From the NCBI RefSeq assembly GCF_040361195.1, contig NZ_APNE01000009.1: a stretch of DNA of 64,000 nt; one strand, 5' to 3'. Origin of the DNA: Salinisphaera hydrothermalis (GTDB lineage Bacteria; Pseudomonadota; Gammaproteobacteria; Nevskiales; Salinisphaeraceae). This document shows, piece by piece, positions 1 through 7,931 of this stretch (its first letter is position 1; each line of letters starts with the position of its first letter). The notes under the pieces are model-generated. The model ran no database searches. It saw nothing but the letters and a program-made list of their open reading frames with translations, and was not told where the DNA came from. The position numbers and the translations under genes were made by a program.

Positions 1-865
1 GGCCATGTACGCCGCCAAGCGCGCCGGACGAGATCGATTCCAGTGGTATGAACAGACCCGTGAAAAGACCGAGAACGAGCCGATCGAGTTGGCCAACGAA
101 CTGCGGGTTGCGCTCGAACGCGACGAGCTGTATCTCGTCTATCAGCCGCAATTCGAGCTCGACACCGGCCGCATCGTGGGGCTGGAAGCGCTATCGCGCT
201 GGCATCATCCGCGACTCGGTCCGATTTCGCCGACACGGTTCGTCGCGCTGGCCGAGTCGCAGGGGTTCATTAATGCGTTGACCGACTGGGTGCTGGGTTC
301 GGCATGCCGGCAATATCTCGCGTGGCGCGATTATGGTCTGATCGACGCCGATACGGTCCTGGCGGTGAATGTATCCGCGCATCTCGTCAGCAGCGCGGGC
401 CTGCTGGCGAGCGTACGCCGGTTACTCGATGAGCGGGGGATGCCGCCGGCGTGCCTCGAACTCGAATTCAGCGAAGCCGCGGTCATCCTCGACGACCGTG
501 TATTCGACGATTTGCTTGCGGCGCTAAAGAACCTGGGGGTTCGTGTCGTTATAGATGATGTCGGGCGGGGACGCTCTACGCTCCAGTCGCTGACCCGGCG
601 TCCGGTGGATGTGCTCAAGATCGACCAGAATTGCCTGCGCGGTGTCGTGGACAATCCGAACGATCAGGCGATGGCCCGCGCCATCATCGCGTTGGGTGCG
701 AGCCTGGGTATGCGAGTGGTGGCCGAAGGAGTGGAGAACGATGGACAGCGACGTTTCCTGGCCGACAATCACTGTGGTTTCGCCCAGGGCTTCTACTACG
801 CGCCCGGACTGGCGACACCGGATGTGACCGAGCTTCTGGCGGGCGCGACGGCCCCGATGCATTGA
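1..865 (+). CDS. GGDEF-EAL domain protein, C-terminal part (c-di-GMP turnover), cut by window edge
   Basis: The frame is open at the left edge, so only the C-terminal part is visible. The first residues (AMYAAKRAGRDRFQWY) are the usual end of a GGDEF domain, followed by a linker and a complete EAL phosphodiesterase domain. Conserved EAL positions are visible in order: the EAL signature in GLEALSRW, the Asn of AVNVS, a Glu in ELEFSE, the Asp pair in VIDDVG, the Lys of LKID, the Glu of AEGVE and the Gln of AQGF. The loop-6 motif, normally DFGTGYSS, reads DVGRGRST, so activity is uncertain. A sensor kinase follows 23 bp downstream. The family link to cyclic-di-GMP is secure; the signal sensed lies outside the window. 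Confidence 0.93.
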   Translation, partial: AMYAAKRAGRDRFQWYEQTREKTENEPIELANELRVALERDELYLVYQPQFELDTGRIVGLEALSRWHHPRLGPISPTRFVALAESQGFINALTDWVLGSACRQYLAWRDYGLIDADTVLAVNVSAHLVSSAGLLASVRRLLDERGMPPACLELEFSEAAVILDDRVFDDLLAALKNLGVRVVIDDVGRGRSTLQSLTRRPVDVLKIDQNCLRGVVDNPNDQAMARAIIALGASLGMRVVAEGVENDGQRRFLADNHCGFAQGFYYAPGLATPDVTELLAGATAPMH

Positions 866-888
866 TCGGGATCGGCGTGACCGCGCTC

Positions 889-2451
889 ATGCCCCTAGAT
901 CACCGGATCGCCATGACCAACTCATACGCTGACGGTTCGAGCTTGCCCGTAGCCGGCGACGACCCCGGGTTCGCCGAGCGCGCGCTTGATCTATTGCTTT
1001 CGCGCGATGCGTCGCTGGCCCTGTGCGGCCTGACGCTCGATGGGCGAATTCGCCGCTGGCACGATAGCGCAGAGCGATTGCTGGGTCATTTCGCGTCCGA
1101 TGTCATCGGTCGTCGCCTGGATTATCTGGCGCCGGCCGAATATCGGCATCAGGGCGTGGTAACGCGGACCTTGTTTGGTGCCTCGGCCGCGGGCCATACG
1201 CAGCTCGACCTACCGCTGATCGCGCGCGCGGGCGCGCGCAAGACTTGTCGCCTGGATATCCGGCCACAGGCCGAAGCGGAACCCGGCTTCGCGGTACTGG
1301 TGCAGGAGATCGGTGCCGGATGCGATGCGCCCAGCCGCGCCCGCGGGCCACGCAATACCCGGGCCGCGCACCGTGCCAACCTGGCGTTGATCGGGGGCGA
1401 GCCCGGCTGGATCGGACTGGGTCTGGAAGCCGAGGTCCGGCATGTCAGTCCGCAGGCGGCGCAATGCCTGGGGGTTGGCGACCGGGACTGGGTGGGGCGC
1501 CCGCTGTCCGATTTACTGCGGCCGACCGAGGACGAGGACTGGTATCGATTGCTGCATCGCGCGGTCGAGACCGACCGGCCGCAACAATCGCTCGTGATCC
1601 CCGCGACGCGGCAGGCGAGCGATATCTGTTGGCCGGCGACACTCGTCGCGCTTTACGATGAGGCCGGAGACGCCCTGATGGGCTTCACCCTGGCGCTGGG
1701 CGATGCCAAAAAAAGCGCCGACCGGCGTACGGCGCCGATGACCGACGTGGCTCAATCGCCCGAGCGAGCCTGGTTCAACGCCGTCGTGCATGATTTGCGC
1801 GAGCCCCTGCGCCGGGTGCGCGGGTACGTCGAGGTCCTGCGGCGCGATGAAGCGCCTACGCTCGGCGCGCAGGCCAATGATTATTTGGCCCGCATCGATA
1901 CGGCGATCGCGCGCCTACAGGACAATGTCGGGGGCGTCCTGCGGCTGGCCCGTCTCGATCAGGCCCCGTTCGTGCCCGAGCGCGTCGAGCTCGAGGCGGT
2001 GATCGACGCCGTGCTCGACGATCTCGAAACGCTTGTCCACGACCACGGCGCCCGGATTGATATCTCCGCTCTGGGAGCGGTCTCTGGAGACCCGGTGCAA
2101 CTGCGCTTGTTGTTCCAGAACCTCATTGATAACAGCATTCGCTATCGCCGACCGGACGTGCCACCGCGTATCGCGATCATGCGGCTGGACGGGGATTCGG
2201 ACGACGGCATGCTGCGATTGCGCTATACCGACAACGCCCGCGGGTTCGAACGCGGCGATGCCGAACTCGTCCGATCGCAGCCGGACAAAGTCGAAGGCAC
2301 GGGCATCGGGCTCGATCTGTGCCGGCGCATCGCGCGGCGTCACCGAGGGGATCTCGAGATCGCGGAAACGCACGGGCAGGGCACGACGTTTATCATTAAG
2401 CTTGCTCGAGACACCGATTCGGGCGCGACCCAGAGCCTGGAGACCGAATGA
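889..2451 (+). CDS. PAS-domain sensor histidine kinase
   Basis: A cytoplasmic-looking histidine kinase of 520 residues with no clear membrane segment. Two PAS-like regions (about residues 25-140 and 165-285) precede the phosphoacceptor helix, with His301 in VVHDLREPL. The ATPase domain follows: N box LFQNLIDNSIRYR, a D-N-A-R-G-F G1 box and G2 box GTGIGLDLC. No receiver domain is attached and no response regulator lies next to it, so its partner is unknown. It sits just after the EAL protein and overlaps folA by the ATGA junction. The ATG at 889 is chosen; the ATG at 913 is an equally plausible start because neither has a clear ribosome binding site. Confidence 0.88.
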   Translation: MPLDHRIAMTNSYADGSSLPVAGDDPGFAERALDLLLSRDASLALCGLTLDGRIRRWHDSAERLLGHFASDVIGRRLDYLAPAEYRHQGVVTRTLFGASAAGHTQLDLPLIARAGARKTCRLDIRPQAEAEPGFAVLVQEIGAGCDAPSRARGPRNTRAAHRANLALIGGEPGWIGLGLEAEVRHVSPQAAQCLGVGDRDWVGRPLSDLLRPTEDEDWYRLLHRAVETDRPQQSLVIPATRQASDICWPATLVALYDEAGDALMGFTLALGDAKKSADRRTAPMTDVAQSPERAWFNAVVHDLREPLRRVRGYVEVLRRDEAPTLGAQANDYLARIDTAIARLQDNVGGVLRLARLDQAPFVPERVELEAVIDAVLDDLETLVHDHGARIDISALGAVSGDPVQLRLLFQNLIDNSIRYRRPDVPPRIAIMRLDGDSDDGMLRLRYTDNARGFERGDAELVRSQPDKVEGTGIGLDLCRRIARRHRGDLEIAETHGQGTTFIIKLARDTDSGATQSLETE

Positions 2452-2945
2452 ATCAACCGCGCATCAGCCTGATCGCGGCCATGGATGCCAACGGCGTCAT
2501 CGGCGCCAGCGGCGGCATGCCGTGGCATCTGCCGGACGATTTGCGCTGGTTCAAACAGAATACGCGGGACAAGCCCATCCTCATGGGCCGTCGTACCTTC
2601 GAGTCGATCGGACGCGCGCTACCGCATCGCCGCAATATGGTGTTGACGCGCCGCGCCGATATCGAGGCCGCGGATATCGAAACGGTGGATGCCTTCGACG
2701 CCGCGCTGGCGCGGGTGGCGGGCGCGGCCGAGCTCATGGTCATCGGTGGAGCTCAGGTCTATACGCTGGCGTTACCGTACGCCGACCGGCTGTTGATTAC
2801 TCGGATCGATGCCGAATATACCGGCGATACCTGGTTCCCGGCCGTCGATTGGCGCCACTGGCGATTGATTGCGGACGATCCGCGGCCGCCGGTCGGGGAA
2901 ACGCCGGGGTATCGGTTCATGACGTACGAGCGTATAGCTGGTTAG
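2448..2945 (+). CDS. folA: Dihydrofolate reductase
   Basis: Reduces dihydrofolate to tetrahydrofolate with NADPH, feeding thymidylate, purine and formyl-Met synthesis. The 165 residues match the usual size. Visible family landmarks are the N-terminal ISLIAAMDANGVIG strand and Met-20 loop, the substrate-site stretch MPWHLPDDLRWFK with the active-site acid, GRRTFESIG for NADPH binding, and VIGGAQVY near the C-terminal cofactor site. The start overlaps the upstream kinase stop by 4 bp (ATGA), so translation is probably coupled, which is an unusual partner for folA. Confidence 0.97.
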   Translation: MNQPRISLIAAMDANGVIGASGGMPWHLPDDLRWFKQNTRDKPILMGRRTFESIGRALPHRRNMVLTRRADIEAADIETVDAFDAALARVAGAAELMVIGGAQVYTLALPYADRLLITRIDAEYTGDTWFPAVDWRHWRLIADDPRPPVGETPGYRFMTYERIAG

Positions 2946-2996
2946 ACTGCTGTCGTGATTTCCCACGAAAGCCGCACGCGGCCGCAAGGAGCCTTC

Positions 2997-3269
2997 ATGG
3001 CAGATACGCAAGCCGAATTCGAACAGGCACAGAAGGACGTCGAGACGCTGTCGCGGCGCCCGAGCAACGACGATCTGCTCGCCCTTTATGCCCACTACAA
3101 GCAGGCGACGGCGGGTGATGTGTCCGGCAAGCGCCCGGGCATGACTGATTTCAAGGGCCGTGCCAAGTACGATGCCTGGGCCAGCCTGAAGGGCATGGAC
3201 GCCGAAAAAGCCATGCGGGGCTATATCACCAAGGTCGGCGCTTTGTTCGATGCCGAACGCGATCGTTAA
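2997..3269 (+). CDS. Acyl-CoA-binding protein (ACBP)
   Basis: A 90-residue four-helix acyl-CoA-binding protein, which would bind and buffer long-chain acyl-CoA esters in the cytosol. The ACBP signature is clear: LLALYAHYKQATAGDV, then KRPGMTDFKGRAKYDAWASLKGM, where the Tyr, Lys and Trp of the acyl-CoA site are kept. The ATG at 2997 is fixed by a perfect AAGGAG at 2986-2991 five bases upstream, so an upstream in-frame extension from 2955 is not needed. It follows folA by 51 bp on the same strand. Confidence 0.93.
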   Translation: MADTQAEFEQAQKDVETLSRRPSNDDLLALYAHYKQATAGDVSGKRPGMTDFKGRAKYDAWASLKGMDAEKAMRGYITKVGALFDAERDR

Positions 3270-3766
3270 TTCCGCGCCCCTACGGCTGCCGATTGGCTGT
3301 TTTCCGACTCCTGGCCGTTTTTCGGAGGCTTAGCAGCCGATGGCCGCGGCAACCACGCGGTCGCATACGGGCGCCCATCCCGGCATGGATGTTTTCATGC
3401 CGGGTTATTCGGGGGTGTCGACACGCCCGAATTCCGCACCCAAGCAGCTGACACTCCCCGCTGTTTCCAACGCCACTTAAAACGAACGTGGGCATAATCC
3501 GGCCGTCATTTTAGATCGGGTCGCGGCTTTCAGCTGGCGTGGTCATGCTCGCGCATACTCACGTTATCGATCCTGAAATTCATTGATGGATGCCGGGTCG
3601 GTAGGACGTGCCGGCTGCATCGGAGCGCGTCGCTGGTATCGTAATTGACTTGACATGCAGTGCGGTCGGAGCGGCTTATTGCGCCGCCATGCGATGGCCG
3701 AGACGACAAGCGGTGTCACCGTTTGCGATATCCGGCCGATGACCCGCCGCTCTATACGGAGTAGCC
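3270..3766. other. Intergenic stretch without a gene
   Basis: No frame here resembles a protein on either strand. The only structure I can point to is the hairpin at 3379-3404. The remainder is a normal-composition leader that presumably carries the sirtuin promoter, but I could not pick convincing -35/-10 boxes. Confidence 0.5.
3379..3404 (+). terminator. Inverted repeat, possible terminator after ACBP
   Basis: CCCGGCATG and CATGCCGGG form a perfect 9-bp stem with an 8-base loop (GATGTTTT), 110 bp after the ACBP stop. Only a short T-poor tail (TTATTC) follows, so intrinsic termination would be weak; an operator or mRNA-stabilising hairpin is an alternative. Confidence 0.4.
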
Positions 3767-4624
3767 GTGACTGAAACCGATGCGTTGATGGCGCCACCGG
3801 ATACCGCGAGCACGATGAACGCTGATCGGTTGCGCGAGTTCGTTTCAACTCATCGCCGTCTGTTTGTGCTGACGGGCGCGGGTATGAGTACCGATTCCGG
3901 TATTCCCGACTATCGGGATCGGGACGGCGGCTGGAAAGGGGCCAGCCCGATCCAGCATCAGGCCTTCGTCACGCAATTGTCGAAACGGCGTCGCTACTGG
4001 GCGCGCAGCATGGCGGGCTGGCCTCCAGTCGCCCGGGCGCGCCCCAACGCGGGGCATCTCGCGCTGGCGCGGCTCGGGGCAGCGGGGCAGCTGTCGCTGC
4101 TTGTGACGCAGAACGTGGACGGCCTGCACCAGGCGGCCGGCAGCCGCAACGTCGTGGATCTGCATGGCCGGCTGGATCGCGTAATCTGCCTGGATTGCGG
4201 TACCCGCGTCTCGCGTCACCGAGTCCAGGAGATGTTGATTGCGGCTAACAGCGGCTGGCTGCACGACGCCGACGCGATGCGGCCGGACGGCGATATCGAG
4301 CTCGGCGATGTCGACTACGATGCCTTTAATGTGCCGGACTGTCCGGCCTGCGGCGGCATACTCAAACCCGACGTGGTCTTCTTCGGCGGCGCCGTGCCCA
4401 AATCGCGGGTCGAGCGGGCCTGGGCCGGGCTCGCCCGTGCGGATGCGGTGCTGGTCTCCGGGTCTTCGTTGATGGTGTGGTCCGGTTTTCGCTTCGTTCG
4501 CGAAGCGGCGCGAAGCGGGCTCCCGATCATGGCAATCAACCACGGGCGTACCCGAGCCGACGACTTGCTCACGCATAAGATCGACGGCGATTGCGGCACG
4601 TTGCTCGATCAGGCGATTGATTAG
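3767..4624 (+). CDS. Sir2-family NAD-dependent protein deacylase (sirtuin)
   Basis: A 285-residue sirtuin that would remove acyl groups from lysines using NAD+. The NAD pocket motif GAGMSTDSGIPDYR lies at residues 37-50, TQNVDGLH follows, and His133 in DLHG is the catalytic base. A four-cysteine zinc module is present (CLDCG and later CPACGG), then KPDVVFFGG and the SGSSL motif. The long insert between the cysteine pairs and the overall pattern resemble class II (SIRT4-like) bacterial sirtuins. Translation starts at GTG 3767, supported by GGAG at 3758-3761 five bases before it. It stands alone, with a hairpin 15 bp after the stop. Confidence 0.92.
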   Translation: MTETDALMAPPDTASTMNADRLREFVSTHRRLFVLTGAGMSTDSGIPDYRDRDGGWKGASPIQHQAFVTQLSKRRRYWARSMAGWPPVARARPNAGHLALARLGAAGQLSLLVTQNVDGLHQAAGSRNVVDLHGRLDRVICLDCGTRVSRHRVQEMLIAANSGWLHDADAMRPDGDIELGDVDYDAFNVPDCPACGGILKPDVVFFGGAVPKSRVERAWAGLARADAVLVSGSSLMVWSGFRFVREAARSGLPIMAINHGRTRADDLLTHKIDGDCGTLLDQAID

Positions 4625-4638
4625 AGGTCGTCGGCGTT

Positions 4639-4660
4639 AGAGCCTATTGGAATGGGCTTT
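4639..4660 (+). repeat. Short hairpin sequence shared with the dacB 3' end, possible terminator
   Basis: A near-perfect 10-bp stem (AGAGCCTATT against AATGGGCTTT, with G-T wobbles), followed by TAATA, 14 bases after the sirtuin stop. The same core, CTATTGGAAT(G/A)GGCT(T/C)TTAATA, recurs at 46884-46905 directly beside the dacB stop codon with pairing kept. Terminator or small dispersed repeat are both possible. Confidence 0.5.
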
Positions 4661-4729
4661 TAATACACCCAACTGCGCCGTTTCGTGCTTTCTTGAGGTA
4701 ATGCGGCCGTGTTTGCCCCAACCGATGAG

Positions 4730-5003
4730 CTAGGGCGTGTTGAGGTTTCGTGCGCGCACCGCGTTGGCGTCCGCAAATCGTGTCCGGCAAGGCGCGAGTC
4801 GCCGCGTCGTGGCGTGCCACGACCCAGACTCGCAACGCCGCCGGGCGCGATTTGCGGCCCAACCCTTCGGGACAAGCGCCGTTTTGCGGCAATACAGCGT
4901 TATAGCTCTCTCGCGTAGACCCACTACGCCACGTTCGCTACGCCTCGTCTTGCCGCAAAACAGCGCTTGGCGCGGGCTCGCACCAAACCTCAACACGCCC
5001 TAG
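4730..5003 (+). mobile_element. 274-bp MITE-like element, copy 1
   Basis: A non-coding element bounded by CTAG on both sides, with terminal inverted repeats of about 25 bp (CTAGGGCGTGTTGAGGTTT at the left, its reverse complement at the right, one mismatch in the first 25). Inside are strongly self-complementary arms: CGCAAATCG pairs with CGATTTGCG, TCGTGGC with GCCACGA, and TTTTGCGGCAA with TTGCCGCAAAA. A second copy of exactly the same length lies inverted at 7593-7866 with 14 mismatches and no gaps. No transposase is encoded. The 4-bp CTAG ends could be a target-site duplication as made by some IS5-family transposases; that assignment is inference. Flanking 5004-5238 shows no gene. Confidence 0.82.
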
Positions 5004-5238
5004 GAATCGTTCGCTACCGCATTCGTTGCAACGACAACGTCGGGCCCGGGATGAGGACGCGGCCCGGGACGAATCCGAACGTGGTCGCGGGGTACGGCCG
5101 GGCCGCGAAAGCCGGTGTATAGCGCATCGCAAGTCGTCGATCGAGGGCCTACACTAACCCTCTAATGCCACGTAAAGCGCCGTTCATGTTTCGTCCTATT
5201 CCCGGGTGCGCCCGATGCAGCCTGTGGAGTCGTCGCAC

Positions 5239-6165
5239 GTGAGCGCGAGCAATTTGCGGTTGGGTATCGATCTTGGCTGTTCTCGCATGATCGGGGCGAT
5301 TATCGATGGCGATCATCGCGTGCATGCCGAGCGACACCTCGACGTCCCGATCGGCGACTACCCGGCCACCGTTGCCGCCATTGCCGCGATGGTGAGTACG
5401 CTGGAGCAGGATGTTGGCATCGAGGGGCTGCCCGTCGGCGTGGCGACGCCCGGCCGGTTGAACGCGTCCAAGCATCTCATGTGCGGTTCGCACGTCAGTT
5501 GGCTCAATGCGCGTCCGTTGCCGCGCGATCTGGCCGCTACCCTGGGGCGCGATGTGCGGACTGCGCACAAGGCGGGTTGTCTCGCCCGGGCCGAATATCT
5601 TGACGGTGCGGCCGAAGGCGCCACTCGAGTGTTCGCGGCGGTATTGGGTACCGGCGTATCCGGCGCGCTATTGATCGATGGGCAACTCTTGGGGGGGAGC
5701 AACGGCTTCGCCGGAACATGGAGCCACAACAGCCTGCCGTGGCCGACTCCAGCTGAATCTCGCACTGCCCCGACCTGCGGTTGCGGCCAGCACGGCTGTA
5801 TCGAGGCATGGCTGTCCGGTCCAGGCATGAGCGCCGATCACGTCCGGCGCGGCGGGCACGCTTTGACCGTGCCCGACATCGTGACGCGAGCCGAGGCCGG
5901 GGAACGCCTGGCCGGCATCACCTTGCGTGACTGGCTTGCACGTAGCGCGCGCTCGTTTGCCGCCGTGATCAATTTAATGGATCCACAGGTGATCGTGGTC
6001 GGCGGTGGTCTGTCGCGTATTCGCTGGCTTTACAGTGAAGTACCCAAGATATGGGGGCGGCACTGTGTCGCCGACGAACTTAGAACAACCTTGGTACCGG
6101 CGGCTCACGGCGATGCTTCGATAGCCCGCGGGGCGGCGTTGCTGTGGCCGCTGCCACAGTTGTAG
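5239..6165 (+). CDS. ROK-family fructokinase-like protein lacking catalytic residues (probable pseudokinase)
   Basis: About 308 residues aligning along their length with ROK sugar kinases, closest in style to fructokinase (Mak): SWLNARPL, VLGTGVSGALL, the zinc loop CGCGQHGCIEAWLSG, and the C-terminal VVGGGLSRIRWLY. Key catalytic positions differ. The ATP motif DxGGTK reads DLGCSR (residues 11-16); the N-D-A motif carrying the catalytic Asp reads H110-K111-A; and the AGExGH motif reads AGTWSH (Thr160, Ser162). There is no DNA-binding domain, so it is not an NagC-type repressor. GTG 5239 is preferred because GTGGAG at 5224-5229 sits 9 bases before it; GTG 5206 and ATG 5215 are in frame. The gene lies between two inverted MITE copies. 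Confidence 0.85.
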   Translation: MSASNLRLGIDLGCSRMIGAIIDGDHRVHAERHLDVPIGDYPATVAAIAAMVSTLEQDVGIEGLPVGVATPGRLNASKHLMCGSHVSWLNARPLPRDLAATLGRDVRTAHKAGCLARAEYLDGAAEGATRVFAAVLGTGVSGALLIDGQLLGGSNGFAGTWSHNSLPWPTPAESRTAPTCGCGQHGCIEAWLSGPGMSADHVRRGGHALTVPDIVTRAEAGERLAGITLRDWLARSARSFAAVINLMDPQVIVVGGGLSRIRWLYSEVPKIWGRHCVADELRTTLVPAAHGDASIARGAALLWPLPQL

Positions 6166-6305
6166 GGCGTCTCTTGTGACGACGCGCCGAGGGCACCTTC
6201 GAGTTTTGTACGGGCTTGAGGCGCTCTGGAGCTCAGGGAAAATGCCGGTTCCGCGTATTACCCCCTGTGCTATGGTCAGGTAACGATTCGTTCCATGGAG
6301 CCGAA

Positions 6306-7532
6306 ATGGCGGAGAAGAATCCGGATAAAGGTTATATCGCCCTGCTGGGCTGGGCGCTGGGCGCCATCGAGGCGGCGGAGAAGTTCGACCGTCGTTTTGT
6401 CGTGGTGGCACCGGAATGGGCCGAGGATTATTGCCAGCAGCATGACATCCCCTACGTGCCGTGGAATTTCGAGCGACTGAATGATCGCTCAATGGAAATC
6501 GCGGAAACCCTCAAGAACATGGGCGTGGATGTTGCCGTGCCGTTGTTCGAGGAAGTCGTCGAATGGGCCGGGGCGATCAACTCGGTCTTGATGGGCAACC
6601 CGCGGCTGCATGGCCAGGCTGTGCTGTTTCGTGACAAGGCGCTGATGAAGCGCCGCGCCCAGCTGGGCGGCATCCGTGTGGGTATTTTTGAGGAAGCGCA
6701 CGAGAAGGACGATGTCTATCGCTTCTTCAAGCGCGTGAACCAGACGCTGCTCAAGCTCGACGGCGACGTGGATGATCCCATCCATCTCAAGGCCTTCGAC
6801 AAGGCCGGCTGTCTCGGCCATCGCATGATCCGTAGCGCCGAGGAAATCGAGCAGATTCCGGAGTCGGAATATCCGCTGCTCATGGAGAGCCACCTCGACG
6901 GCTGGGAGTTCGCGGTCGAGGCCTGGATATGGGACGGCAAGATCCAGTTCCTGAATATTTCCGAGTACGTCACCCTGGGCTACTCGGTGTTCGTACCGGC
7001 CACGCCGGAGCTGGAATCGTGGCGTCATCTGATCACGCAGCAGATCGAGCTGTTGATCAAGACCTTCGACATCCAGTTCGGTCAGATTCATCCGGAATAT
7101 TTCGTGACCTCCGACGGCACGATGTATTTCGGCGAAGTGGCTTATCGGCCGCCGGGTTTCAAGGCGTTCGAACTGATCGAGCGGGCCTATGGCTTCAACG
7201 CCTATCAGGCCTCGATGCTGGTGTTCGACCCGAAGACCACGGAAGAGGAAGTCAAAGCCTTCTTCCCGACGCCGGTCACCGATGCCAACGGCTACGCCGG
7301 CTGCTTCGGCGTGTACCCGCGCAAGCGTGTGGTGTCGCAACTCGAGATTCCCGAGGAAGTCGCGAATCACGAGTATTTCGATCGTCACGAGTTGACTGCG
7401 CCGTTGCAGGAAACCGTAACCAAACGCAACGCTTTCGGTACGCACTGGGGTCTGGTGTTCTATTTCGGCGACGATCCGCATCGCATGCGCGACTGGCTGA
7501 AGCACAACGAAGAGCTGGATTTCTACGTCTAG
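6306..7532 (+). CDS. ATP-grasp-type protein of unknown substrate
   Basis: A 408-residue soluble protein whose layout suggests an ATP-grasp carboxylate-amine ligase. It has an N-terminal Rossmann-like region (to about residue 100), then FRDKALMKRRAQLGGIRVG, typical of the ATP-grasp A domain entry, a PLLMESHLDGWEFAVEAWIW strand pair, and FGQIHPEYFVTSDG...FGEVAYRPPGF, which fits the metal-binding Glu/Asn region of the ATP-grasp core. I do not recognise the substrate and no partner ligase or biosynthetic operon surrounds it. ATG 6306 is supported by GGAG at 6297-6300. A strong terminator at 7552-7590 ends the unit. It shares the MITE-bracketed segment with the ROK protein upstream (140 bp gap). 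Confidence 0.75.
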   Translation: MAEKNPDKGYIALLGWALGAIEAAEKFDRRFVVVAPEWAEDYCQQHDIPYVPWNFERLNDRSMEIAETLKNMGVDVAVPLFEEVVEWAGAINSVLMGNPRLHGQAVLFRDKALMKRRAQLGGIRVGIFEEAHEKDDVYRFFKRVNQTLLKLDGDVDDPIHLKAFDKAGCLGHRMIRSAEEIEQIPESEYPLLMESHLDGWEFAVEAWIWDGKIQFLNISEYVTLGYSVFVPATPELESWRHLITQQIELLIKTFDIQFGQIHPEYFVTSDGTMYFGEVAYRPPGFKAFELIERAYGFNAYQASMLVFDPKTTEEEVKAFFPTPVTDANGYAGCFGVYPRKRVVSQLEIPEEVANHEYFDRHELTAPLQETVTKRNAFGTHWGLVFYFGDDPHRMRDWLKHNEELDFYV

Positions 7533-7551
7533 CATTCCCGTAAGGGCACGG

Positions 7552-7590
7552 CCACGGACCGCGCGAGTGCGTGGCCCGTGGTTTTTTTTT
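7552..7590 (+). terminator. Rho-independent terminator after the ATP-grasp gene
   Basis: CCACGG at 7552-7557 pairs with CCGTGG at 7576-7581, with further inner pairing (CCGCG against TGCGTGG), and is followed by nine T residues at 7582-7590. It begins 19 bp after the stop codon and directly abuts the second MITE copy. Confidence 0.9.
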
Positions 7591-7592
7591 GC

Positions 7593-7866
7593 CTAGGGTC
7601 TGTTGAGGTTTCGTGTGAGTCCGCGCCAAGCGCTGTTTTGCGGCAAGACGAGGCGTAGCGAACGTGGCGTAGTTGTTCTACGCGAGAGAGCGACAACGCT
7701 GTATTGCCGCAAAACAGCGCTTGTCCCGAAGGGTTGGGCCGCAAATCGCGCCCGGCGGCGTTGCGAGTCTGGGTCGTGGCTCGCCACGACGCGGCGACTC
7801 GCGCCTTGCCGGACACGATTTGCGGACGCCAACGCGGTGCTCGCACGAAACCTCAACAGACCCTAG
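7593..7866 (-). mobile_element. 274-bp MITE-like element, copy 2 (inverted)
   Basis: Same element as at 4730-5003 but in opposite orientation, again bounded by CTAG and exactly 274 bp long. Comparing it by eye with copy 1 gives 14 mismatches and no gaps (about 95% identity). The mismatches fall at the termini and in hairpin loops: the ends here are CTAGGGTCTG...CAGACCCTAG instead of CTAGGGCGTG...CACGCCCTAG, so both ends changed together. The remaining DNA to the amidase stop (7867-7931) shows nothing. Confidence 0.82.
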
Positions 7867-7931
7867 CTCGCGGATTTCATCGCGTCGCCGGGCGGGCCGG
7901 CACAGCGCCAGCCGTCAGGCCGCGATCGAGA

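Noticed and set aside
4737..5003. Small open frames on both strands inside the 274-bp elements
   Set aside because: They follow the element's palindromic sequence, are interrupted differently in the two copies and look like no protein.
5239..6165. Reading the ROK gene as an NagC/Mlc-type repressor
   Set aside because: There is no N-terminal helix-turn-helix; the protein starts directly at the ATPase fold.
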